Assembly: GCF_013342985.1 (NCBI RefSeq)
Contig: NZ_CP054490.1
Span: 372,001-436,000 of the forward strand
Source: Candidatus Ruthia endofausta
GTDB taxonomy: Bacteria; Pseudomonadota; Gammaproteobacteria; PS1; Pseudothioglobaceae
Length of the DNA stretch: 64,000 bases
Reading direction: 5' to 3'
A program made the translations under genes and the position numbers. The notes below the pieces were generated by a model, which was given only the letters and a program-made list of their open reading frames with translations, did not search any database and was not told where the DNA came from. Below, piece after piece: positions 47,541 through 54,873 of this stretch. How positions within the stretch are numbered: the first letter of the stretch is position 1; each line of letters opens with the position of its first letter.

Positions 47541-47821
47541 AATTTTGATAATAACCAACTCATTCAAGAAAAGTTTGTAGAATTGATCTCCGCTTAAATA
47601 TTCGAGTAAAACACCGCCTCAATGAATTGAAGGAAATTCACGCCTCTCCCATATACGCTAGTAACGAATTCATTCTGGAAGCAAAAAGGTAAAGAAATGA
47701 TCGATAAAATCGCTGATAAATCACCTGAGGTCACTTTGGATATTGTAGCTGGCTATCTTAAGAACCCAATAGTTAGGCGATGAGTAGGTATCAAAAGCAT
47801 CACACGCCGTTCATAGCGACG
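47541..47821 (+). other. Unrecognised segment beside metH remnant
   Basis: Not metH sequence on either strand. The plus strand has remnants such as EKFVELISA, NELKEIHASPIYASNEFILE and GKEMIDKIADKSPEVTLDIV with AGYLKNPIVRR before a stop, in several frames. They look like a decayed helical protein of unknown family. Possibly a separate dead gene that ended up between the two metH repeats. Confidence 0.45.
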
Positions 47822-48805
47822 TTAGGTCTTAAAATATGACTGAGCCAGAATCACTAGCAGAAAAAAGGAATTGAGAGTTGAAAGAATTGGTTTGCTTTTG
47901 CCTTTGTTGGCACGGTGTTTACGCACAATTTCATAGTCAGCTTTGGTGTTAGTTAACAGTTGTGGCTTTAGTATTTCAGAGAGTAGAGCGCTTGCTACAC
48001 TAACGAATTTAGAAGCATCTTGTACGTAAAACACGCCATGGTTATCGGCTGTGCCCATGCTTTAGAGGTGGTAGCACCATCAATCATTAGGGGTAATTTA
48101 AAGCTTTGGCGCGCCATCTTTCGGGCAACAAATATCATTTCATCTAGTGAGGAGTGTGATGGAGTCCGGATAGGCCGATAATGTCCATATTTTCTTTTCT
48201 GGTGGTCTCTAAAATGGTTTCAGTGGGTAGCAATCACCCCTAAATCGATAATCTCATAATTATTACAAGAAAATATACGACAACAATGTTTTTGCCAATA
48301 TCGTCCACATCGCCTTTAACTGTTGCCATTTGCTTTGTAAGGTGGAGGCGAAATTTTCTTTTTCGGCTTCTAAGAAAAGGGTCTAGGTAGGCACAGATTT
48401 TTTCATCACACGGGCGATTTGACCACTTGTAGCAAGAACATTTTGCCTGCATCAAACAAATCACCGACGATATTCATACCCGCCATTAGCGGGCCTTCGA
48501 TGACAAGAGTAGGATGATCCAATTCATCAAAGGCTTCTTGAATGTCTTCATCAATATATTTGGTAATGCCTTTGACTAATGCATGTTTTAGACGTTTTTC
48601 TACTGCCCATGTGCGCCATTATAAATCTTTGCTGTTGTCTTTTTGTTCAAGCAAGTTGGAGAATTGAGCGGCAATACCCCCACCAAGAGCTCATCGGCTT
48701 TGCTATCAGTAAAGCACCACATCTTCAATACCTGTTGCGACGACAAAAATATTGGGGTCAAAAAAATAATGTCTTCTGGTGGGAAATTAACCTCATCAAC
48801 TAGGA

Positions 48806-49130
48806 TATTTAAGCATTACCGTTTGCGTAAACGTCGTATCAATAAAAGAAAAAACAAACTCATTTCTTTAGAAAAAGCTAGAGCCAACAAGCCCAATATC
48901 TCTTTTAATACCATTGTTAAACCAAAAAAAATAGGCATTCATGTTTTTAAAAACTATGGCGGCCTAGCCGAAATTTTCAAATTTATTGACTGAGTGCCGT
49001 TTTTCCGAACTTGGGAATTAGCCGGTAAATTTCCCGATATCTTAACGGATGAGATTGTGGATGAATCCGTTAGCACACTATTTGATGATACCGAAGCTTT
49101 ATTTAAAAAAGTGATTGACAAAAAAATGAC
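48806..49130 (+). pseudogene. metH: Inverted MetH activation-domain fragment inside metH
   Basis: While the surrounding metH remnant is on the minus strand, this block reads on the plus strand: LRKRRINKRKNKLISLEKAR, ANKPNISFNTIVKPKKIGIH, VFKNYGGLAEIFKFID, stop, VPFFRTWELAGKFPDILTDE and [15 protein letters not shown]. This is the end of the B12 domain, the linker and the start of the AdoMet-binding activation domain. It splits the folate domain between IEIC and FPPEDIIF. The TGA replaces the conserved Trp. Its 48900-49004 part is the partner of the 47439-47540 repeat. The start of the block partly repeats a motif also present, more intact, near 47870-47945. Confidence 0.85.
48900..49004 (+). 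repeat. metH-derived inverted repeat, right copy (105 bp)
   Basis: Reverse complement of 47439-47540, differing by one A/T change in the poly-A run and a 3-base GGC insertion at about 48958-48963. The two arms are about 1.36 kb apart. Within this copy the sequence continues outward into more activation domain (RTWELAGKF) and inward into SLEKARANKPN, so it is the longer parent or sister of the left copy. Confidence 0.88.
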
Positions 49131-50671
49131 TCACCGCCAATAGTGCAAATCTCTATTTTTCGTGCTTGCCCGACTTCATCAAATGCCATAACAATAATAG
49201 CCGCGCCATAGCGCTTGCACAGGCGGATGTATTGTATAAAGTTTGCCTTGCCTTCTTTGAGTGAGATGGAATTAACAATGGGATTGCCTTGCGTACATTT
49301 AAGCCCAGCTTCGATAATCTCCCATTTAGAAGAGTCCACCATCAGTGGCATTTTGGCAATATCAGGCTCTGAGACGATTAGATTCATAAAACGAACCGTA
49401 GCGGCTTTGCCATCAAGCATGCCTTCGTCCATATTGATATCAACCACTTGCGCGCCTTCTTCAACTGTCTAATAATGCCTTTTCATATTCTTCATTAAGA
49501 ATAAGGCGTTTAAATTTGTCTAAGCCTGTAATATTAGCGCGCTCGCCAATATTTACAAACAATGAATTATCCCAATATTAAAAGCCTCAAGCCCCGAACA
49601 AGCGATGTTCTGGCTTAATGGTAGGAATTTTTCTAAGTGATATGTCTTTAATAGCATAGGCAATGGCTTTAATATGCTCAGGCGTTGAACCACAGCAGCC
49701 ACCTAAGATATTCACCAAGCCTGAATTTACCCATTCCGATGACTTGCTCGCTCATGGTTAAGGCGTCTAAGGTCATATTTGCCAAATTCATTGGGTAAAC
49801 TAGCGTTTGGATGGGCTGATACATAAGTGTTAGCCAGGCGTGACATTTCAGCCACATATTGGCGTAATAAATCAAGTCCTAATGCACAATTAAGCCCAAT
49901 AGAGATAAGCTTAGCGTGACGTAATGAGTTATAAAAAGCTTCGGTCATTTGCCCAGATAGGGTGCCCGCGGGACCAGAGACATTAGTAATGGTGCCAGAA
50001 ATCATGATTGGAAGTTCACAATACCATCGTCTCCAAAGGCTTACTCAACGGCAAAGATAGCAGCTTGGCGTTGAGTGTATCAAAGATGGTTTCAATCAGA
50101 ATAATATCCGCATCACCTTTAATCAAACCGTGAGTAGACTCTATATATAACATCAACCAACTCATCAAAGGTGACGTTTCTAAATCCAGAGTTGTTTACA
50201 TCTGGTGAGAGAGCGAGCAAGTACGTAAAGTTAGGCCAGATAAATCTTGGTTTTTCAGTTGTTGAAAGTTCACTGCAAGCTTGTTTGGTAAGTTTGGCAC
50301 TTTCCAGATTAATTTCATAGGCTAACTCTTCCATTTTGTAATCAGACATGAAAGTGTGTGTTGCATTATAAGGTATTGGTTTCAATAATATCAGCACCGA
50401 TTTTTAAATAATCTTTATAAATGTCTTTGATAATTTAACTCAGTGAGAGCGAGTCACTGTTGCTTTGAACTAAAACATGTCAATCTTTAAAACGCTCGCC
50501 ACGATAGTTTTACTCGGTTAATTTATGCTTTTGAATCATGCTGCCCACCCAATGATACCATTAAGTACTAAAATTTGCTGTTCTAAGAGGGATTGTAATA
50601 TTTGCTTTGTATTCATGGTTGGCACAAAGTATATAGTAAGTTCTAAATTGTAATAAAGAACAGGAAATATA

Positions 50672-51070
50672 GTGAAAAAGATATTATTACTTGGATTATT
50701 ATTTAAATGCAACTGCATTTTTAGACTTTAAGAGTTATGGCTCTGGTTATAAGAATAATGATTGGTCACAGTTTGGACACCCATGTATTGGATGGAAAAG
50801 GTGAATAATAATAACAGTTCTAATAATCGTCATTATAATTACCCCTATCTCTATAACAATCAAGCATTTAATACCAACGCCTCACGCTTTAATATGAACC
50901 AGATGCCAATGCCTAATCAGGCATATCAGGCAGAAAATAGTGCTTTGCCAGCTTTAATGTATGAAATACCTGCAGCTATTTCATTTGTTAACCTTGAACA
51001 AATACTAGTAACAAATCATCGTAAAGCACCAAACCCTTACTCTAATTACTACTTCGTCAAGGTCACGTAA
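50672..51070 (+). pseudogene. Broken secreted Asn/Tyr-rich protein, paralogue of the next gene
   Basis: A GTG at 50672 after AGGAAATA starts KKILLLGLL, the beginning of a signal peptide; one frameshift later it reads NATAFLDFKSYGSGYKNNDW and SQF; a second frameshift near 50765 leads to TPMYWMEKVNNNNSSNNRHY, NYPYLYNNQAFN and PMPNQAYQAENSALPALMYE to a stop at 51070. The reconstructed protein is a signal peptide plus an Asn/Tyr/Gly-rich chain with PMYWMEE-like and PMPN motifs, similar in layout to the intact gene at 51178. The downstream part (from an ATG at 50762) is open for 102 codons but has no signal peptide. Confidence 0.62.
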
Positions 51071-51111
51071 TCCGCATTCTTTTTAAATTTTAATCTTGAT
51101 TAGGAGTTAAT

Positions 51112-51139
51112 TTGCATAAATATATTATTATGTTATAAT
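51112..51139 (+). promoter_or_regulatory. Strong promoter for the sulfur-globule-like gene
   Basis: TTGCAT (51112-51117), a 16-base spacer and TATAAT (51134-51139) preceded by TGT, i.e. an extended -10 box. Transcription would begin about 30 bases before the ATG, leaving a short leader with GGAGA as ribosome site. It is one of the best sigma-70 matches in the window, suggesting high expression. Confidence 0.65.
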
Positions 51140-51177
51140 ATAAACTGATTTAATAAAGTTAATATGGAGATATGATA

Positions 51178-51564
51178 ATGAAAAAGATTCTTGCAATAGT
51201 AGTACTGGCATTCACCTTAAGTGCGAATGCATTTTGGAATAGTAACAACACCCCTTGGAGCAATGGTTACAACAACCATAACGGTTATGGCTACCAAGAA
51301 GATAATGGCATGTTTGGCTACAACCCATACGATTTTTGGGATCCTCGTTGGTATCCAGAAGAAATGGGCAATATGTTTGATGAGTTTGATAACAACGGTT
51401 GGAATAACAACAACAACTATTATGGTTATGGTCGCAATGGTTATGGTCGCAATGGTTATGGTCGCAATGGTTATGGTTTTGCACCTAATGGTTATGCAAA
51501 TACCCCATGGGGACCTGGCGTTATACCTAGAACGACTATGCCAGTAACGCCAACAGCAAAATAA
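51178..51564 (+). CDS. Secreted Asn/Gly/Tyr-rich protein, sulfur-globule-protein-like
   Basis: A 128-residue protein (ATG at 51178; another ATG two codons earlier) with a signal peptide MKKILAIVVLAFTLSANA cut before FW. The mature chain is dominated by Asn, Gly, Tyr and Trp, with YNPYDFWDPRWYPEEMGNMF and FDEFDNN in the middle, then three exact GRNGY repeats and a proline-rich end. Composition and size resemble the sulfur globule envelope proteins of purple sulfur bacteria and proteins so named in sulfur-oxidising symbionts. A role as a coat of periplasmic sulfur granules is inferred, not shown. Three 15-bp DNA units (51424-51468) are identical, so the repeat expanded recently. Confidence 0.7.
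   Translation: MKKILAIVVLAFTLSANAFWNSNNTPWSNGYNNHNGYGYQEDNGMFGYNPYDFWDPRWYPEEMGNMFDEFDNNGWNNNNNYYGYGRNGYGRNGYGRNGYGFAPNGYANTPWGPGVIPRTTMPVTPTAK
51424..51477 (+). repeat. 15-bp tandem repeat (3.6 copies)
   Basis: GGTTATGGTCGCAAT is repeated at 51424, 51439 and 51454 without a change, followed by a partial copy to 51477. It encodes GYGRN units in frame. Lack of silent differences points to recent or ongoing slippage. Confidence 0.95.
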
Positions 51565-51583
51565 TAGTATAAAAGCTATGATT

Positions 51584-51613
51584 AAAACCAGCACTAGTTG
51601 CTGGTTTTTTTTT
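51584..51613 (+). terminator. Rho-independent terminator after the sulfur-globule-like gene
   Basis: AAAACCAGCA (51584-51593), loop CTAGT, TGCTGGTTTT (51599-51608), then further T residues to 51613. A perfect 10-bp stem with a T tail, 20 bases past the stop codon. Confidence 0.92.
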
Positions 51614-51851
51614 GCTAAAAGTTAGGTTTATAATGAGGGTTAATTAATAATTAAGAAGTGAAAAGTATGAAACAGAAAAATGATGAGCCTTCAGTATTAA
51701 CTGAAGATACTCAATAAATCATGAGTTACGTAGTAAAGCCGGTTTTTTATTGCCTGATTTGCTGTCTTTAAGGTTAAAGCATTATGCTTATTAATGTTGG
51801 TTTGGGTTAAAATATGCACCCTAAATAATCATTAAATTTAGGAATAAAAAA

Positions 51852-52244
51852 ATGAATAGAGGTTGCTTATTTTGTCAATTGCGTGAAGAAAGAATTATTG
51901 GTCAATGTAGTTTAACCATTACGTTTTTAGACTCTTATCCTGCCTCTCCTGGACATACGCTGATTATTCCTAAAAGACATGTTGCTACTTATTTTGATAT
52001 TATCGAACAAGAGCAAAATGCGATTGCTAAAGCCATTCAAACGGCTAAACTTATTCTTGATGAGGAGTTTTCCCCAGATGGCTATAACATTGGTGTGAAT
52101 AATGGTGAGGTGGCAGGGCAGAGTATTATGCACTTGCATGTACATTTGATTCCTAGATATAAAGGCGATGTTGAAAATCCTAAGGGTGGAGTACGCTGGG
52201 TGATTTCAAATAAGGCTGATTATTGGAGTGATCGAGATAAATAG
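51852..52244 (+). CDS. HIT-family protein (histidine triad hydrolase)
   Basis: Nucleotide-binding HIT protein of 130 residues. It has a CxxC-like start (GCLFCQLREERIIG), SPGHTLIIPKRHVATYFD, GYNIGVNNGEVAGQSIMH and the triad HLHVHLIPRY (HxHxH). Members hydrolyse AMP-linked substrates such as adenosine phosphoramidate or dinucleoside polyphosphates; the substrate cannot be fixed here. It stands alone; the 237 bases between the upstream terminator and this ATG hold only a 16-codon frame at 51667 and a short unrecognised stretch. Confidence 0.88.
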   Translation: MNRGCLFCQLREERIIGQCSLTITFLDSYPASPGHTLIIPKRHVATYFDIIEQEQNAIAKAIQTAKLILDEEFSPDGYNIGVNNGEVAGQSIMHLHVHLIPRYKGDVENPKGGVRWVISNKADYWSDRDK

Positions 52245-52312
52245 TACGTTTGAATGTGCAATAAAAAATCCATTTTTATAGATTTTTTATTGGTGTTGTA
52301 TGTTTTTACTTT

Positions 52313-52801
52313 TTAAAAAGGGATGTCATCATCAAATCTAGAATTATCAACAGGTGCGATAGGGTCTGAGATTGGCGCTGCTGCAGCTTGTTGTTGTACA
52401 GGCGCAGCAGGGGCTGATTGTTGAGGTTGAGGTGCGTCATCCATATCAGCATTGTCGCGACGATCTAACATTTGCAATGTGCCATTAAAACCAGACACAA
52501 CTATTCCAGTTGTGTAGCGGTCAGCACCAGTTTGGTCTTGCCATTTGCGTGTTCTTAGGCTACCTTCAACGTAAACTTTAGAGCCTTTGTGCAAGTATTG
52601 ACCAGCAATTTCAGCTAATTTTCCAAATAAACTAACCTGGTGCCATTCGGTTTTATCAACCTTTTTCCCTGTATTTTTGTCTGTCCAGCTTTCACTGGTT
52701 GCAACGGATAAAGTGGTTACTGCTCTACCATTAGAGGTGTATTTCAATTCTACATCTTGACCTAAATTGCCTATTAAAATTACTTTGTTGATTCCTGCCA
52801 T
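52313..52801 (-). CDS. ssb: Single-stranded DNA-binding protein
   Basis: Tetrameric OB-fold protein, 162 residues. N-terminal part [41 protein letters not shown] and [20 protein letters not shown] is the standard DNA-binding domain. A Gln/Ala/Pro-rich linker follows and the acidic tip DDDIPF, which binds partner proteins, is intact. Preceded by an MFS gene, the conserved MFS-ssb pair of gammaproteobacteria (uvrA not in window). Confidence 0.97.
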   Translation of the reverse strand: MAGINKVILIGNLGQDVELKYTSNGRAVTTLSVATSESWTDKNTGKKVDKTEWHQVSLFGKLAEIAGQYLHKGSKVYVEGSLRTRKWQDQTGADRYTTGIVVSGFNGTLQMLDRRDNADMDDAPQPQQSAPAAPVQQQAAAAPISDPIAPVDNSRFDDDIPF

Positions 52802-52816
52802 TTTCTTTTGCTCCGA

Positions 52817-53992
52817 TTAATTTTCTGTTGCCTGTTTGATGGGTGTTTTTTGCTTTGTTATTAGGATAATTATCCACCAAATAACTGCAACAAATGTTGT
52901 GGATAAGAATACGCTATTTAGATTAGATATGTTGTAAATCCATCCACCAAGAATTCCACCAACGAACGCACCTAAAAACTGCGATGTGGCGTACAAACCC
53001 ATTGCTAAACCACGTTTATCAGCACTTGTACTTGAGGCTATGAGCGAGGGTAGAATGGCCTCTAATGCATTAAAAGCAATAAAGAATAAAGTTAATAGAG
53101 TGAAAAATGAAGTATAAGTAAGTTGTATTTGGTAAAACAAAATTTGACTGATAATCAATAGTGCAATAGCACTTAAAAATACAGGTTTAATTTTTTGATA
53201 TTTGGAAGCCAGAATAACCATTGGCAACATACCAATAAAGGACAAGATAATAATGGGTAAATATATTTGCCAACTGTCTTTAATATCAACAATGTTGCTT
53301 TCTTTTAAAAAAATTGGCATGGCGATAAAAGAACAAGTTAGAATTAAATGTAGTGCAAAGACACTGAAATCTAGTAGTAGTAAATCAATATTGAGTACTT
53401 TTCTGATGTTTGCAATTGACAAAGCATATTGCTCTTTAGGTTTGGCGTTGGGCAGAGTGCTAACAATAATCAATGCAACAACAGAAAGTAAAGCAATTAC
53501 CCAAAATAAACCAGATATGCCTAAACTAACACTAATGATAGGGCCTAGTAGCAAGGCTAACATAAAGGCTATGCCTATTTGCACACCCACAAAAGCATTG
53601 GCTTTGGAGCGTTGGTTTTCACTAACAAAATCTGCTAAAAATGCCATCAATACTGCTGAAATAGCACCTGCACCCTGCAAGGCTCTACCAATAACAATCC
53701 CTATGATGTCTGTTGAGCTGGCAGCCACAACACTGCCAATAAAAAAGATAACAAGACCAATGATTAGCATGGGTTTGCGACCATACTTGTCTGATAAATA
53801 GCCAAAGGGAATTTGTAATAATGCTTGAGTTAAGCCATAAATACCAATAGACAAGCCTATTAGATAAGGCGTGGTGCTGGTGTATTCACTAGCATAAACT
53901 GAAAATATAGGGAAAATCATAAACAAGCCCAGCATGCGCGTGCTCATGATTAAAGAAATCTTAAACGCGAAAGTTCTTTCTTGTTTGTTCAT
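52817..53992 (-). CDS. MFS transporter
   Basis: Twelve-segment major facilitator protein of 391 residues. The loop 2-3 motif GYLSDKYGRKPMLIIG and the segment 4 motif IGRALQGAGAISAVLMAF are those of drug/H+ antiporter (DHA1) members; the second-half equivalent is SADKRGLAMGLYATSQFLG. It resembles the YajR-like proteins but lacks the C-terminal YAM domain. Substrate unknown; the position next to ssb is conserved in gammaproteobacteria and gives no clue. Intact. Confidence 0.85.
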   Translation of the reverse strand: MNKQERTFAFKISLIMSTRMLGLFMIFPIFSVYASEYTSTTPYLIGLSIGIYGLTQALLQIPFGYLSDKYGRKPMLIIGLVIFFIGSVVAASSTDIIGIVIGRALQGAGAISAVLMAFLADFVSENQRSKANAFVGVQIGIAFMLALLLGPIISVSLGISGLFWVIALLSVVALIIVSTLPNAKPKEQYALSIANIRKVLNIDLLLLDFSVFALHLILTCSFIAMPIFLKESNIVDIKDSWQIYLPIIILSFIGMLPMVILASKYQKIKPVFLSAIALLIISQILFYQIQLTYTSFFTLLTLFFIAFNALEAILPSLIASSTSADKRGLAMGLYATSQFLGAFVGGILGGWIYNISNLNSVFLSTTFVAVIWWIIILITKQKTPIKQATEN

Positions 53993-54010
53993 TGGAGCAG
54001 GTTAAGGATC

Positions 54011-54778
54011 TTAGTTCTCTAAAGAATAGTGTGGTGTGTATGAAGGGTAGCTGTTCTTTAGTACGCGACGTGCATCTTTTGCCAGTATGTTTGCGCTAAT
54101 AGCATCGTAATTACGTGCCATTAAATATAGTGCCGCAGGTACTGAAGGTGTGTTTGGATATTTTTCAATGATAAATTTAGCGCGGTTGATGGCAGCAATA
54201 TTAGTCCCTCTTTTAGTGTAGTAAATAGCCACAAACAACTCATGTCTTGATAAAATATTTCTAAGTATAACCAAATGGGTTTTGGCCTCTTCGGCATATT
54301 CAGTTTTGGGGAATTTATCAATCAATGCTAGGTAGTAGTTAAAGGCATCACGCACTGAATTAACATCACGTTGGGCGCTATCAGTAAAATAGTCATCTAA
54401 AAACGAGCGAGATTTATCTTGTGAAACAACGCCGCGTAAATAATAAGCATATGGGGTTGAGGAGTGTTCTGGATAAAGTTTAATATAGCTATTTAAGCAA
54501 TCAATTGCTTGATCATAGTCCTTGTTCTTATACAATGCATAAGCAATTTCTAATTTAGACTGTAGTGCATATTTTGAACCAGGGTAGGCTGCTTGTAGTT
54601 GTTCAAAAAGGGCAATGGCTTTGTCTGTTGAGCCTGATAAAGCCTCTTCTTTGGCTTGAGCGAAGAATGTTTTTGGCGACCAGCCTTTGGTGATAGATTC
54701 TCTTTTGGCTTCCTCTTGCCAAAAGCAGCCATTCAGTAATAATGTTAAAAAAGGTAAGATGATGAATAATTTTTTCAT
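54011..54778 (-). CDS. bamD: Outer membrane assembly lipoprotein BamD
   Basis: Essential component of the BAM complex inserting beta-barrel proteins in the outer membrane. The 255-residue protein has a lipoprotein signal with lipobox LLNGC (Cys18), then TPR-like helical repeats: AIALFEQLQAAYPGSKYALQ, YDQAIDCLNSYIKLYPEHSS and TPYAYYLRGVVSQDKSRSF, the last being a BamD/ComL signature. FPKTEYAEEAKTHLVILRN and HELFVAIYYTKRGTNIAAIN complete the match. Divergent from spoT. Confidence 0.94.
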   Translation of the reverse strand: MKKLFIILPFLTLLLNGCFWQEEAKRESITKGWSPKTFFAQAKEEALSGSTDKAIALFEQLQAAYPGSKYALQSKLEIAYALYKNKDYDQAIDCLNSYIKLYPEHSSTPYAYYLRGVVSQDKSRSFLDDYFTDSAQRDVNSVRDAFNYYLALIDKFPKTEYAEEAKTHLVILRNILSRHELFVAIYYTKRGTNIAAINRAKFIIEKYPNTPSVPAALYLMARNYDAISANILAKDARRVLKNSYPSYTPHYSLEN

Positions 54779-54873
54779 AACTCAAGGTATTTTTTACAGA
54801 TATGTGAGGGCATTATACTGATGTGGTTATATTATAATGGCAAAGATTTGTCCTTAAATTTTAACCATATTGA

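Larger units (their letters stand above)
47822..50616 (-). pseudogene. metH: Cobalamin-dependent methionine synthase, heavily decayed
   Basis: An ATG at 50616 starts MNTKQILQSLLEQQILVLNG, then frames change repeatedly. Recognisable parts in order: IQKHKLTE...[57 protein letters not shown] and [15 protein letters not shown] (homocysteine domain); [30 protein letters not shown] and [20 protein letters not shown] with AFDEVGQA (folate domain); then, after an inverted block, FPPEDIIF, a deletion of about 100 residues, [20 protein letters not shown] and [17 protein letters not shown] (cap), KGDVDDIGKN and CNNYEIIDLG (B12 domain), and VASALLSE...KADYEIVRKHRANKGKS. More than ten frameshifts or stops, so clearly dead. 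Confidence 0.9.

Noticed and set aside
47439-49004. Insertion sequence with 100-bp terminal inverted repeats
   Set aside because: The repeats are metH coding sequence, the interior is mostly metH in its proper orientation, and no transposase motif or target duplication is visible.
51212-51594. Long open frames in all directions over the Asn/Gly-rich gene, including His/Cys-rich and Ile/Val-rich translations
   Set aside because: The short tandem repeat keeps every frame free of stops. Only the plus frame from 51178 has a signal peptide, ribosome site, promoter and terminator.
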